Below, in pieces: positions 23,820-32,893 of a DNA stretch of 64,000 bases (the first letter of the stretch is position 1; each line of letters opens with the position of its first letter). The stretch lies in NCBI GenBank assembly GCA_016207165.1, contig JACQQD010000001.1:116643-180642 (forward strand), read 5' to 3'. Made by a program: the position numbers and the translations under genes. The notes under the pieces are model-generated. The model did not search any database. It was not told the origin of the DNA and was given only the letters and a program-made list of their open reading frames with translations. The stretch is from Microcaldota archaeon (lineage in GTDB: Archaea; Micrarchaeota; Micrarchaeia; Norongarragalinales; Norongarragalinaceae).

Positions 23820-25457
23820 ATGAATGCCGCGGATTTGTTCGTCCAATGCTTGGAAGTGGAAGGCGTCCAATACGTTTTCGGCATTCCGGGCGAGGAAACG
23901 CTGGAGATCAACGAGGCGTTGGACCAGTCCAAGCAAATCCAGTTCATCGCTTTTCGCCACGAGCAGGGCGCCGCGTTTGCGGCGGACGTGTACGGCCGGC
24001 TGACCGGCAGACCCGGGGTTTGTTTGGCCACGTTGGGCCCTGGGGCCACCAACCTCATTACCGGAGTGGCGGATGCGAACCTGGACCGGGCTCCGCTTGT
24101 AGCCATCACTGGCCAAAAGGCGTTGCGGTCGGCGCACAAGGAGTTCCACCAGTACATTGACGTGCCGCAGGTGTTTAAAGCGGTGACGAAGTGGACGCAA
24201 CGCATCTTGACGCCGGACACGGTTCCGGAAGTGGTGCGCAAGGCGTTCCGCATCGCGATTTTGGAAAAGCCCGGGGCCACGCACGTGGAACTCTCGGAAG
24301 ACGTGGCTTCCGCGCCCGTGATTGGAAAGCCCTTGCGTCCGGCGCCCAAACTCATGTTTCGCGCGTCGGACAAAGAGCGCCGGGAGGCGTTGGCCATTCT
24401 GGATAACGCCGCGCGTCCGTTGATTTTGGCTGGAAACGGGGTGATTCGTTCGCGCGCCACCCCGGAACTCGTTGCTTTCGCCGAAAAGACGAACATTCCC
24501 GTGGCCAACACCTTCATGGCCAAGGGCGCGTTTCCCTCCGATCACCCGTTGCACGTGTCCACCCTGGGTCTTCAGTCCAAGGATTACTTGACGTGCGGGT
24601 TTGACCGGGCGGACTTGGTCATTGCCATCGGCTACGATTTGGTCGAATACGCGCCCGCGTTTTGGAACCCCAACAAGGACAAGAAGATTTTGTGCATCGA
24701 CTTGGTTCCCAGCGAAGTGGACGCCCACTACAACTTCGACTTGGAGCTGGTCGGCAACATTTCCTACGTGCTCAAGAAGCTCACCGAGGAAACCACGTAC
24801 CGCAACGGGGACGATTACTCGTTGGGTTTGAAGCGGTTGATGGCCGAAGAGAAAAAACAGGTGGGTTCCGACTCCGATTTTCCCGTCAAACCGCAACGCA
24901 TCATTGCCGACTTGCGCGCCGCTTTGGGAAGGTCCGACATCCTCATTTCCGACGTGGGCGCGCACAAGCTGTGGATTGGACGGCTGTATTCGGCGTACGA
25001 GCCGAACACGTGCATCATTTCCAATGGTTTTGCTTCCATGGGCATCGCTTTACCGGGAGCCATTGGCGCCAAGCTGGCGTTTCCCGAAAAGAAAGTCGTG
25101 GCCGCCATGGGGGATGGATGCTTTTTGATGAATTCCCAGGAGCTGGAGACGGCGGTTCGGCTGGGCCTGGATTTCGTGGTCGTGATTTGGAGCGACCGGG
25201 AATTCGGCGCCATTTCCTGGCACCAGAAAAAGCGTGGTTTCAAGCCCGCCGGCATTTCGTTTACCAATCCGGACTTCGTCAAGTACGCGGAAAGCTTCGG
25301 GTGCCGGGGCGTTCGCGTTTCCAGGGCCTCGGAGTTTTTGCCGGCATTGCAGAAGGCCCTGGATTTTAAGGGCATCACCGTGATTGACGTGCCGGTGGAC
25401 TACTCGGAGAATATGACGCTGACGCAGAAGTTGGGCCAGAACATTTGCCCTGTTTAA
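23820..25457 (+). CDS. Acetolactate synthase-like thiamine-diphosphate enzyme
   Basis: 545 aa. Has the three domains of the ThDP decarboxylase/carboligase family. The N-terminal catalytic Glu is in RHEQGAAFAADVYGR and is followed by ATLGPGATNLITGVADANLD. The middle domain is acetolactate-synthase-like, and the C-terminal ThDP motif MGDGCFLMNSQELETAVRLG is intact. It most resembles AlsS/IlvB, condensing two pyruvates to acetolactate. No regulatory IlvH subunit or other ilv genes are present, which leans toward a catabolic or fermentative role. The gene begins 6 bp after the ATPase-TIR gene; its stop overlaps the convergent aldehyde dehydrogenase by 4 bp. Confidence 0.85.
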   Translation: MNAADLFVQCLEVEGVQYVFGIPGEETLEINEALDQSKQIQFIAFRHEQGAAFAADVYGRLTGRPGVCLATLGPGATNLITGVADANLDRAPLVAITGQKALRSAHKEFHQYIDVPQVFKAVTKWTQRILTPDTVPEVVRKAFRIAILEKPGATHVELSEDVASAPVIGKPLRPAPKLMFRASDKERREALAILDNAARPLILAGNGVIRSRATPELVAFAEKTNIPVANTFMAKGAFPSDHPLHVSTLGLQSKDYLTCGFDRADLVIAIGYDLVEYAPAFWNPNKDKKILCIDLVPSEVDAHYNFDLELVGNISYVLKKLTEETTYRNGDDYSLGLKRLMAEEKKQVGSDSDFPVKPQRIIADLRAALGRSDILISDVGAHKLWIGRLYSAYEPNTCIISNGFASMGIALPGAIGAKLAFPEKKVVAAMGDGCFLMNSQELETAVRLGLDFVVVIWSDREFGAISWHQKKRGFKPAGISFTNPDFVKYAESFGCRGVRVSRASEFLPALQKALDFKGITVIDVPVDYSENMTLTQKLGQNICPV

Positions 25458-26824
25458 TAGATGTTGTAGGCTTTGACGTTGCAGAATTCCTTCAAGCCGA
25501 ATTCTCCCAATTCCCGTCCGATCCCCGATTTCTTGATGCCGCCAAACGGCATGCGGGGGTCGCTTTGGGTGACGTGGTTGACGAACACCGCTCCGGCCTG
25601 GATTTGTCGGGCCACGTTTTCCCCGCGTTTGACGTCTTTCGTCCACACGGAGCCGCCCAGTCCCAGTTCCGAGTCGTTGGCCAACGCCACGGCTTCTTCA
25701 TCCGATGAAACGATCATGATGGGGGCGGCTGGGCCGAAGACTTCCTCGCTCCACACCCGCATGTCTTTGGCCACTTGGCTTAAGACGGTGGGCGCGTAGA
25801 ACGCTCCCTTCGGAAAACCCGCCGGAATTTTTCCGCCGCAAAGCACTTTCGCGCCTTTGGCCACTGAATCGTCGACTTGGTTTTTGACTTCGTCGCGTTG
25901 CTTGGCCGATGAAAGGGGGCCGATTTGCGTGTCGGAGTCCATGGGGTCCCCGACTTTCAACGACGCCATCTTTTGTACGAATCCCTTCGTGAACGCGTCC
26001 GCGATTTTTTCGTGGACGATGAAGCGCTTGGCGGCGATGCAGCTTTGCCCGTTGTTCTGGACTCGTCCGTGGACGGCGGCGGCCACGGTTTTCTCCAAGT
26101 CCGCATCCTCCAACACGATGAACGGATCGGATCCCCCCAACTCCAACACGAGTTTCTTGAGGTTTTCGGAGGCTTGCGCGCCAACGATTTTTCCGGCTTT
26201 CTCGCTGCCCGTCAAGGAAACGCCTTGGATGTACGGGGACTGGACCATGGCTTCCACGGCGTCATGCCCCGTGATGACGACGTTGAAAACGTTTTCAGGA
26301 AAACCCGCTTCCCGGAACGCCTCGCCTAAGGCGTTGGCGCACAAAGGCACGTTGTTGGAGTGCCGCAAGACCAGGGTGTTGCCCGCCAGCATGGTGGGAA
26401 TGGCCACGCGAAGCAACTGCCAGAACGGAAAATTCCACGGCATGACGGCCAGCACCGTGCCCAGCGGCTCAAATCGGACGACGTGCTTGCGGCCATCGGC
26501 ATGCACTTCGTGGTCTTTGAGCCATTCCGACGCGTTTTCCGCGTAGACTTCCGCCGTCCACGCGCTTTTCTCGACTTCCGCTTCGGCTTGGCGGATGGGT
26601 TTGCCCATTTCCCGGACCATGGTCTCCGCGTACTCTTTTTTCTTTGCGCGGAGTGCCCGCGCCAGTTTTTTTAGGCAGGCCCCCCGTTTTTCCAGGGCAA
26701 CGTTTTTCCACCCCGCAAACGCGTCATGGGTTTTCCGGCAGGCGTCCACGGCTTGCGCCGCGGTCATGGCCTCCAAGGTGGCGTTGATGGTTCCGTCAAA
26801 CGGGTTGATGGATTGAATCGGCAT
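25454..26824 (-). CDS. NAD(P)+-dependent aldehyde dehydrogenase, succinate-semialdehyde type
   Basis: 456 aa, the length of the short SSADH (Sad/YneI-like) branch. Catalytic elements: Glu in VLELGGSDPFIVLEDADLEK and Cys in NNGQSCIAAKRF. NAD-binding PWNFPFWQLLRVAIPTMLAGN is present. It would oxidise succinate semialdehyde or a similar short aldehyde to the acid, feeding succinate to the fumarate/succinate genes nearby. It is convergent with the acetolactate synthase-like gene. Substrate choice is inferred from family resemblance only. Confidence 0.85.
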   Translation of the reverse strand: MPIQSINPFDGTINATLEAMTAAQAVDACRKTHDAFAGWKNVALEKRGACLKKLARALRAKKKEYAETMVREMGKPIRQAEAEVEKSAWTAEVYAENASEWLKDHEVHADGRKHVVRFEPLGTVLAVMPWNFPFWQLLRVAIPTMLAGNTLVLRHSNNVPLCANALGEAFREAGFPENVFNVVITGHDAVEAMVQSPYIQGVSLTGSEKAGKIVGAQASENLKKLVLELGGSDPFIVLEDADLEKTVAAAVHGRVQNNGQSCIAAKRFIVHEKIADAFTKGFVQKMASLKVGDPMDSDTQIGPLSSAKQRDEVKNQVDDSVAKGAKVLCGGKIPAGFPKGAFYAPTVLSQVAKDMRVWSEEVFGPAAPIMIVSSDEEAVALANDSELGLGGSVWTKDVKRGENVARQIQAGAVFVNHVTQSDPRMPFGGIKKSGIGRELGEFGLKEFCNVKAYNIY

Positions 26825-26865
26825 GGTTGCCTGTCACCCTCTGTAAACCTGGTGTTGGCCCTTGA

Positions 26866-27549
26866 TTAATTTTTGTGCGGTGGGCGTTTGCCTTCCAGCT
26901 TCAAAAACCATTTCTTGAAGGCGTCAAACCCATCGGCTTGCGCATGCACGCTGCGCGTCCCAAGCACCACGGCGTCCACGCCGAGTTGAGCGAGTTTCCG
27001 GATGTCGGCTTGGGTCGTCACGCCGAAGCCTGCGACGACCGGAATTTTTTTCGTGGCGCGGATGCGGTCCACCGTTTTTTTGATGGCGTCGCTTCGGTAC
27101 ATGGTTTGGCCGCGGCCGGGCGCGCATTGCAGGTAGACGAATGCTTGGGAGGCGGAAACTCGTGCTTCCAGGTTTTTTTGTCCCGGCTGCACTTTCGCGG
27201 CAAAGCGCGTGCCTTTGACGGCGTTGAGGCGATGGAGGGTAGAGGGGGACGCGGGAAAAAGCGTGACGTCAAAGGTTTCGCGGATTTGTTGGAGGGTGCA
27301 GGCGTCGGGCTTTTTGGAAAGCATTAAAAAATTGGGGTGGATGTTTTGGAACGCTTCAAAGACGTCCGATGTCATGACGCCGTTTTCACGGGCGGCGCGG
27401 TGCACTTGCCTGACGATGCCTTTGGCGTGGGACGGGTTTTTGGGCAGAGTCGTTTCCACCATGGCGCCCCGCGTTTTGAGAAACGCTAGCACAGAAAGCG
27501 AGTCTTCAAGCGTGGGATAACCCAGCATGACGAACGGCACGCGCTTCAT
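26866..27549 (-). CDS. TrpA-like TIM-barrel protein with altered active site
   Basis: 227 aa. Overall pattern of the tryptophan synthase alpha chain: starts MKRVPFVMLGYPTLEDSLSV and ends with a phosphate-binding barrel edge VVAGFGVTTQADIRKLAQLG then DAVVLGTRSV. The catalytic region, normally E-x-G-x-P-x-SDP with a second Asp soon after, reads VETTLPKNPSHAKG, so the SDP loop and the usual acid/base pair are not conserved. No trpB or other trp gene is near. It is probably a paralogue with another substrate, or a non-catalytic protein. It lies 7 bp after the DMT transporter gene, likely one transcript. Confidence 0.6.
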   Translation of the reverse strand: MKRVPFVMLGYPTLEDSLSVLAFLKTRGAMVETTLPKNPSHAKGIVRQVHRAARENGVMTSDVFEAFQNIHPNFLMLSKKPDACTLQQIRETFDVTLFPASPSTLHRLNAVKGTRFAAKVQPGQKNLEARVSASQAFVYLQCAPGRGQTMYRSDAIKKTVDRIRATKKIPVVAGFGVTTQADIRKLAQLGVDAVVLGTRSVHAQADGFDAFKKWFLKLEGKRPPHKN

Positions 27550-27556
27550 GCGGTAC

Positions 27557-28468
27557 TCAGGGTCCGGGGGCTTTTATGGCTGGCGCCGTTTTCGGGACCG
27601 CGATCCAATACAATCCCGACAACACCAGGGCCATGCCGGCGAGGAAAAAGGCGGACAGTTGCTCGCCGAGAAACAAGGCCGAGTACGCGACGGCGAAAAC
27701 CGGCAAGAGCAGCTTGAAACTGGAGGCCGTGACCACGCCCAACTGCTTGATGCCTTCAAACAAGAGGCTCCAACACACGCCGCTCACGACGAAGCCAATC
27801 CAAAAAAGCCCCGCCCAGTTGGCAATGGAAATGCCGGCGGCGTGTCGCCATTCACCCAACGCCAGCCACGTGATGAAAAAACCGGCCAAGGCCGGCAGGA
27901 TGCCCCAGAACTGGCCTTGCACGGCCCTGTATTTTTTCGCCAACGGCACGATGGCAATGGCCGCGATGGCGATGCAGAATGCCCCTGCCAACAAGAGGAG
28001 GTTGCCGGCGAAGTACGCGGGGTCGGCGGCCCACGCCAGTTCGCCGTTGGTGACGACCAAAACGATGCCGAAAAACGCGAGGCTTAAGCCTGCGAGAGTG
28101 CGGGGCGTGAGGCGTTCGCGGAGGATGGCGGCGGCCAAAAGCGCGACGAACAGGGGGTTGGCGTTGACCAGCACCGCCGACGCGGAGGCGGTGGACAACT
28201 GCAACCCCGTGTTGTTCAGCCATACCGCGAGAAAGGCGCCAAACGCGGCGTTGATGAAAACGTACTTCCAGTCCTTTTTTTCGGGCCACGCGATTTGCTT
28301 TTGGTACGCCAAATAGGGCACGAAGAAGAAAAGCGCGAAAAACAAGCGGAAAAACGAGAGCGTCAGCGGTGAGACGTCGTTCAGGACGAGTTTGGCGATG
28401 GGGTGAAAGCTCGCCCAAACGGCCATGGCGATAAACAGGATGACCATCCAGCGGGTGCGGGAATCCAT
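27557..28468 (-). CDS. EamA/DMT-family transporter
   Basis: 303 aa with ten predicted TM helices in two EamA repeats (about 8-135 and 155-290). Typical features are AVWASFHPIAKLVL in the first helix and short loops throughout. Family members export amino acids, nucleobases or other metabolites, and the substrate cannot be read from sequence. The start at MDSRTRWMVILF is preferred because the earlier 22 residues are unconserved and polar. The following gene is the TrpA-like protein, so an aromatic or indole-related substrate is conceivable but unproven. Confidence 0.82.
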   Translation of the reverse strand: MDSRTRWMVILFIAMAVWASFHPIAKLVLNDVSPLTLSFFRLFFALFFFVPYLAYQKQIAWPEKKDWKYVFINAAFGAFLAVWLNNTGLQLSTASASAVLVNANPLFVALLAAAILRERLTPRTLAGLSLAFFGIVLVVTNGELAWAADPAYFAGNLLLLAGAFCIAIAAIAIVPLAKKYRAVQGQFWGILPALAGFFITWLALGEWRHAAGISIANWAGLFWIGFVVSGVCWSLLFEGIKQLGVVTASSFKLLLPVFAVAYSALFLGEQLSAFFLAGMALVLSGLYWIAVPKTAPAIKAPGP

Positions 28469-28578
28469 GTCTGCGATTAGACGCTTGGCCGTCTTATCGC
28501 TTTGGGCTGCGTCGAATGATTTTTTTCCAACCACTGCTTTTTATTAATTCTCAATGCACTGGAACTGTTGGTGATACG

Positions 28579-28857
28579 ATGTCTTATCGTCAGTTGGTCG
28601 GGATGATTCGGCGGCTTGAAACGGGTGAACACAAGTTGACCCCTAATGAGCGCAGGGCACTTGACAATGCCCTTTCTGGCACATCATGTCAAATGAATAC
28701 GTTGAACATGGGTGGCGGCATTGTGCGTGCTGTGGAACTACTTTTGGATCTCGCTGAGAGGTCCCGCTCGGAACCGAAGATAAAATTGAGTTTTAATCCG
28801 GATCATTTGGATTCTGCGTATTCAAAACTCTTGGCGGCTCATGAAAAGAGCAAGTAA
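28579..28857 (+). CDS. Hypothetical protein, 92 aa
   Basis: A helical, charged protein (MSYRQLVGMIRRLETGEHKL, later IVRAVELLLDLAERS). No known domain is recognised. TTTTTATTAA about 40 bp upstream is a plausible TATA box. The coding sequence is somewhat more A+T-rich than neighbouring housekeeping genes. It stands alone on the plus strand between two leftward gene groups. Confidence 0.55.
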   Translation: MSYRQLVGMIRRLETGEHKLTPNERRALDNALSGTSCQMNTLNMGGGIVRAVELLLDLAERSRSEPKIKLSFNPDHLDSAYSKLLAAHEKSK

Positions 28858-28878
28858 CGTTGGCGGTTTGGTTTCCGC

Positions 28879-29625
28879 TTACTCGTTTTCGACGCGGGGC
28901 GCCAGGTAGTACGTGAGTTGGGCGTCGCCGATGGGGTACGTGATTTTGATCGGTGCGTCGCTTTTGAGGTGGACGTTGACAGCCGCGTCGTCGGGGCAGC
29001 CTTTGGTGATGTTGTTCAAATAGTCAAACGGGTACATGGAGCGACTGGGCTTTTTCACGTCCAGCGCCGCCAACGAATCGGAGTCCTTCATGGTCTCCGT
29101 CTTGACGTCGCCGGCGTCGCCTTTGGCCTCCAAATTGAACTGGTGCTCGGACACATCGAAAATCACGTGGCTGGACAAAAGTCCGGCGTCCTGGAGCATG
29201 GATTTGAGTGCTCCCCCTTGGATTTTGACTTGCGCGTCAAAAGGCACGTTGGGCTCCTTGGGCATGGCCGTGGAGGAATCCAGCAGCGGCATTTTGAACA
29301 CTCTTTTTGATGATCCGGTGAACGTCAACTGTAGTTTGGCGTCTTTTTCGTCCAAGACAATTTCCAGGCTTTCGCCGGCCCGGCTGCGCGAGAGGATTTT
29401 CGAAAAATCCACGAGGTTCAACGTGGCCGAAGATTTTTCGTCCACGTCCAGTTTGTCCAACGCCGTGGCGGGAAGCCGAAAGTCCACCATCGCGATCTGC
29501 GAGGGGTCCATGGTGCGCAGGTGCAATCCTTCCTTGGTGGCGACAAAGCTTCCTTCATCCACCAAGCTTACGATGGCGTCCACGCAGGACTTGAAGAATT
29601 TGGCGTCCTTGACGGAAAAGCGCAT
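28879..29625 (-). CDS. pcn: DNA polymerase sliding clamp (PCNA)
   Basis: 248 aa, standard PCNA length. Two similar clamp domains are linked by the interdomain connector. Typical sequences include MRFSVKDAKFFKSCVDAIVS at the start, MDPSQIAMVDFRLP (the conserved loop), LDVKKPSRSMYPFDYL and the C-terminal strand ITYPIGDAQLTYYLAPRVE. It forms a trimeric ring tethering polymerase, ligase and FEN1. The start at 29625 matches the family; an upstream in-frame ATG at 29649 adds eight residues with no match. Confidence 0.95.
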   Translation of the reverse strand: MRFSVKDAKFFKSCVDAIVSLVDEGSFVATKEGLHLRTMDPSQIAMVDFRLPATALDKLDVDEKSSATLNLVDFSKILSRSRAGESLEIVLDEKDAKLQLTFTGSSKRVFKMPLLDSSTAMPKEPNVPFDAQVKIQGGALKSMLQDAGLLSSHVIFDVSEHQFNLEAKGDAGDVKTETMKDSDSLAALDVKKPSRSMYPFDYLNNITKGCPDDAAVNVHLKSDAPIKITYPIGDAQLTYYLAPRVENE

Positions 29626-29683
29626 AGGCTCTCTTGTGTGAGTCGTCAAGCATATTAAGGTTTTTGTGGAATTGGCGGGGTTT

Positions 29684-30619
29684 TCACGCGGGCGGATGCA
29701 AAAACGAGTCGCAGCCCGCCGGCGTCTCGATCTGCAGAAACAAGAGCAGTTTGACGTAGCCGATGTACGGAATTTTGAATAAGACGTTTCCTTTTACAGG
29801 CACCTGGCTTTCGGACTGCCAGACGAATCCATTCTTCCAAGAAAGAATGCCCAGCAGGGGTAGGTTCAAAAGCACGCGGTCAGCCGTCTTGGCGGGGATG
29901 AGTTTGAACCCGCTTTGCTGGTCCAAAAACGGATTGTTGTCGCCTTTCGTCAAATAGTATGTTCCGTCCGTGGCCTCCAGCACGGCAAAGAGGCGGTGGA
30001 CGATGAGGCCCGCCGATGTGTTCGAGTCAAACACCGAAATGGAGCTGGATTCAAGCACGGAAATTTTTTGGCCTTGAAGCGTGACGCCGGAAAGGCAAAC
30101 CGTGGTGCGGTTGCCGTCCGCGCTTTGCCTCTGGCACGTGGAAATGACGGGTTCAAAGAGGGGTTGCCCGTTGACGTGGGGCTGAAGCACGCGGGCCACG
30201 GTTTGGCCTTGGAGTTGGATTTCGGCGGGCGCGTATTGCGTCTCGTCTAGGGCAAAGGGCACCGAGACGTTGGGGGCGTCGGGTTTTCCGCCGTAAAGGA
30301 AAATCAAGTCGCCGCGCTCGTACCCCGGCAGCATGCTGCACGACGTAATGATGTTGATGGGGCTGGCGGTGTTCAATAGGAAACTCAACAAAAGCCACGC
30401 GCTCAGCGCGATGCCGGCGCTGGCCGCCAATTCCTTCCAGTTCTGCGTGTACTGGAACTCCACGTAAAGAACTCCGGCAAGAAACGCCAACGCCACCAGC
30501 GCCAAGACGGGGTGCTGGGTGAGGGCGAACAGGACGACCGAGAGAAGGAGTCCGAATAACAGGAGGTACTGCGCATTTTTGGAGAGTTTAGGCTTTGCGG
30601 AGGGCTTCTTCGAAGGCAT
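29684..30619 (-). CDS. Signal peptidase I, archaeal/ER type
   Basis: 311 aa. A lysine-rich start and three hydrophobic segments (about 20-40, 42-58, 70-90) precede the catalytic domain. The nucleophile Ser is in TSCSMLPGYERGDLIF. The His replacing the bacterial Lys is in IVHRLFAVLE, and TKGDNNPFLDQQ matches the box with the conserved Asp. The C-terminus may include one more TM. It would remove signal peptides, for example from the many exported proteins in this window. The start overlaps the end of rpoL by 32 bp. Confidence 0.85.
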   Translation of the reverse strand: MPSKKPSAKPKLSKNAQYLLLFGLLLSVVLFALTQHPVLALVALAFLAGVLYVEFQYTQNWKELAASAGIALSAWLLLSFLLNTASPINIITSCSMLPGYERGDLIFLYGGKPDAPNVSVPFALDETQYAPAEIQLQGQTVARVLQPHVNGQPLFEPVISTCQRQSADGNRTTVCLSGVTLQGQKISVLESSSISVFDSNTSAGLIVHRLFAVLEATDGTYYLTKGDNNPFLDQQSGFKLIPAKTADRVLLNLPLLGILSWKNGFVWQSESQVPVKGNVLFKIPYIGYVKLLLFLQIETPAGCDSFLHPPA

Positions 30620-30845
30620 GGCCTTCCTCCTTGACGGCTTTCACGGCGTTAGCGACTTCCTTCTTGAGGTTCTTGCCCTTGACGTGCAGGATGGGGTTTC
30701 GTTTGGTGGGGTGGTCGTACACGGCCGAGGCAAACGTCACATCCTTGTTTTCCAATAGTTTTTCCGCCAGGGCTTGGGCCACGCCCATGTCGACGCCTTC
30801 CAGCAACAGTTTGAGGCTTCCTCGGTCTTCTTCCAAGATTTTCAT
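30588..30845 (-). CDS. rpoL: DNA-directed RNA polymerase subunit L (Rpb11 homologue)
   Basis: 85 aa, the right length for archaeal RpoL. It has the alpha-like dimerisation motif DHPTKRNPILHVKG with flanking helices, and would pair with RpoD in polymerase assembly. Starts MKILEEDRGSLKLLLEG. It lies 9 bp after csl4 on the same strand, a known archaeal neighbourhood. Confidence 0.92.
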   Translation of the reverse strand: MKILEEDRGSLKLLLEGVDMGVAQALAEKLLENKDVTFASAVYDHPTKRNPILHVKGKNLKKEVANAVKAVKEEGHAFEEALRKA

Positions 30846-30854
30846 GTGGTTTGC

Positions 30855-31391
30855 TTACCTCGAATTGGTTTTTAGAGCGATTTTGCGTTGTTGGCGTCGG
30901 CCGCAGTTCTTGCACGTCAGGTCGCGTTTGGTTACCGGCAATTCGTGGCGGCACGAGGCGCAGAACGCTCGGACGACGCCCAAGTCGGCGTCGGCCATGG
31001 TCAAATAGATGCCCAAGGGCTTCACTTCGTGCACGCGGGCACGGACAAAATCGCCGATGCGGAACACGTCGCGGAAGTGCTCGGTGAATCCGCGCTGGAC
31101 ATGCGCGATGCGCATGTACGCGTACGTGTTGGTGGCGGCCCGGTAGGGCACGGACTGGAATTCAAGCAGGGCCACTTGGTCGTAGACGTTCCGCACGATG
31201 GAGTACACCAAGTCGCCGCGGGCCAACGCCCGAACGGCTTTTTGGTTTTCGACTTTCGCCACCGCGTTCTCCATTTTGGCGGTTCCCGGAATGCTGGCGT
31301 AGACGATGCCTTCTTCCTCGAAAGCGCCAAAACCCGGCTGGAATTCCTCGACGATGGCCAACTGGTCTCCTGGAATGCTCAAGTCAATCAC
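30855..31391 (-). CDS. csl4: Exosome RNA-binding subunit Csl4
   Basis: 178 aa. Order: short N-terminal beta domain (GDQLAIVEEFQPGFGAFEE), central S1 RNA-binding domain (about 60-140, with GDFVRARVHEVKPLGIYL), and a C-terminal zinc ribbon with CxxC pairs (FCASCRHELP and LTCKNCGRRQ). Csl4 caps the archaeal RNA exosome and helps bind substrates. It overlaps the 121-aa gene upstream by 4 bp (ATGA) and precedes rpoL. Confidence 0.92.
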   Translation of the reverse strand: MIDLSIPGDQLAIVEEFQPGFGAFEEEGIVYASIPGTAKMENAVAKVENQKAVRALARGDLVYSIVRNVYDQVALLEFQSVPYRAATNTYAYMRIAHVQRGFTEHFRDVFRIGDFVRARVHEVKPLGIYLTMADADLGVVRAFCASCRHELPVTKRDLTCKNCGRRQQRKIALKTNSR

Positions 31392-31753
31392 TGGTTCTGC
31401 AGGGCCATGAGGTTCTTCATGAGCGCGTCCGCGGTTTCCACGTTCTTTTTCACGGCCGAAGCGGCCTGGTCCGGTTTTTTTTCGACGGCCTGCACCGTGG
31501 CCTGGGTTTGCTTTTGGAATTTTTCGTTTTGTTCCGCGATTTTGTCGGCGTGCTCTTCCGACAATTCGCCGTGCACGTCTTGCACGATGGAATGCGTTTC
31601 GCGGGCGATGTGCTCCACGATGCTTTTCGTGATGTCCGCGTGGTCGGCTTTTTGGTCTTTGACGGCGTCTTTGAGTACGGCGACCAACTCGTTTAAACCC
31701 ATTAGGCGGCCTTCGATATACGCCTCTTTAGGGGTCGTGGATTTGGGTTCCAT
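31388..31753 (-). CDS. Hypothetical coiled-coil protein, 121 aa
   Basis: Predicted almost entirely helical and charged, with heptad-like stretches (NELVAVLKDAVKDQKADHAD; EEHADKIAEQNEKFQKQTQA). There is no signal or TM segment. The stop overlaps the csl4 start in an ATGA junction, so it is co-translated with exosome and RNA polymerase genes. No family is recognised. A role alongside the exosome is only suggested by position. Confidence 0.65.
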   Translation of the reverse strand: MEPKSTTPKEAYIEGRLMGLNELVAVLKDAVKDQKADHADITKSIVEHIARETHSIVQDVHGELSEEHADKIAEQNEKFQKQTQATVQAVEKKPDQAASAVKKNVETADALMKNLMALQNQ

Positions 31754-31794
31754 GGATGTAACGTTTGGGTTTTCAACGGTATAAAAAGCTTGTA

Positions 31795-32754
31795 CTAGGC
31801 CGCGTTGGCGTCGTCCTTGTAGGCTTTGACCAATTCCTTGGCCAGCTTCTTTTCGTCCACGCCCCGGTTTTTCAGGCTCCGGGTGATGCCTTGGGCCAAG
31901 TCCGAGAGCTCCACGGGCAGAATGATTTTGGAGCTTCGGCCGTCCGCCACGCGCTTGAGCGTGTCCAAATAAAGGTAGGCAATGGTTTTTTCGTCCATGT
32001 CCTGCGTGGCTTCGTTCAGGATGCGCACGGCTTCGCGGCGGGCCGCGGCCTCGATTTCGATTTTCTCCTTGTATTGCTTGGCTTCTTCCCGGCGGCGAAA
32101 CGCATCTTCCAGTCCTTGCGGCAATTCAATGTCGGTAATTTCCACGTTGATGGCCTTGATGCCCCAGTCGTCTTCCACCTGCTTGAGGGCCAGATAGAGT
32201 TTCGCGTTGAGTTCATCCATGTTCTCCAAGACATCCTGCATGGGCAAGCGGCCGATTTGCGACCGCAATTCGCCGTGCAAAAGATGGGAAACGGCGTTCG
32301 TGATGTCTTTGACTTCAATGACGGCCTTTTTGGCGTCGACGATGCGGATGTACGCAATGGCGTCGATGCGAAGCCGAATGTCTTCCTTGGTAATGACGTC
32401 CTGGGGATCCACGTCCAGCGTCTGGGTGCGCATGTCCACGACTTCCACGGTCTGAAATGCCGGGAACAAGACGTGCCATCCGGGCTGGGCCACGTACTGG
32501 AACCGGCCAAGCCTAAAAATCACGCCCCGCTCGTACTCCTTGAATTCGTAAAGCCGGGGTGCCAACGCGGCTAAAAGAGCGATGAGGGCCAAGGCAAAGA
32601 CGGCCAGTGCGGGCGGGAGGTTGAAGACGAAAATCATGCCCAGCGGAATGGCCAGGGCCGCGGCCAAAAGCAAGACGAAGATGACCGGCTCACGCTTGGG
32701 CACGTCCTGCCCATGGCCCTTGGTTCCGCCTCCTCCGCGACCGTGATCCGCCAT
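31795..32754 (-). CDS. Stomatin/prohibitin-like SPFH-domain membrane protein
   Basis: 319 aa. A Gly-rich N-terminus is followed by two hydrophobic segments (about 24-44 and 46-66). The SPFH/Band 7 domain begins YEFKEYERGVIFRLGRFQYV and runs to about residue 235. A helical tail with AKQYKEKIEIEAAARREAVR is typical of slipin-type stomatins. These oligomerise at the membrane and organise proteases or channels. No NfeD or membrane protease partner is adjacent. It is divergent from the nucleotidyltransferase gene. Confidence 0.9.
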   Translation of the reverse strand: MADHGRGGGGTKGHGQDVPKREPVIFVLLLAAALAIPLGMIFVFNLPPALAVFALALIALLAALAPRLYEFKEYERGVIFRLGRFQYVAQPGWHVLFPAFQTVEVVDMRTQTLDVDPQDVITKEDIRLRIDAIAYIRIVDAKKAVIEVKDITNAVSHLLHGELRSQIGRLPMQDVLENMDELNAKLYLALKQVEDDWGIKAINVEITDIELPQGLEDAFRRREEAKQYKEKIEIEAAARREAVRILNEATQDMDEKTIAYLYLDTLKRVADGRSSKIILPVELSDLAQGITRSLKNRGVDEKKLAKELVKAYKDDANAA

Positions 32755-32893
32755 ATGTTATTACTACTCTTAAGTAGCATCTTTAAAAGCTTTGGGTTTT
32801 GGCTTTCAAAGCCTTTTTATTGGCCCGTGCGCCTAGTTCGTTTCCGAATGCCTTTGGAGCTAAACGCCACCGAAGGCCATGCGTGATTTAAAC
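32755..32893. promoter_or_regulatory. Divergent promoters, SPFH gene and sugar nucleotidyltransferase gene
   Basis: TCTTTAAAAG at about 32781-32791 is a TATA-like element for the leftward SPFH gene, about 30 bp from its start. CTTTTTATTGG at about 32812-32822 serves the rightward gene. No ORF or strong palindrome is seen in the gap. Confidence 0.55.
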
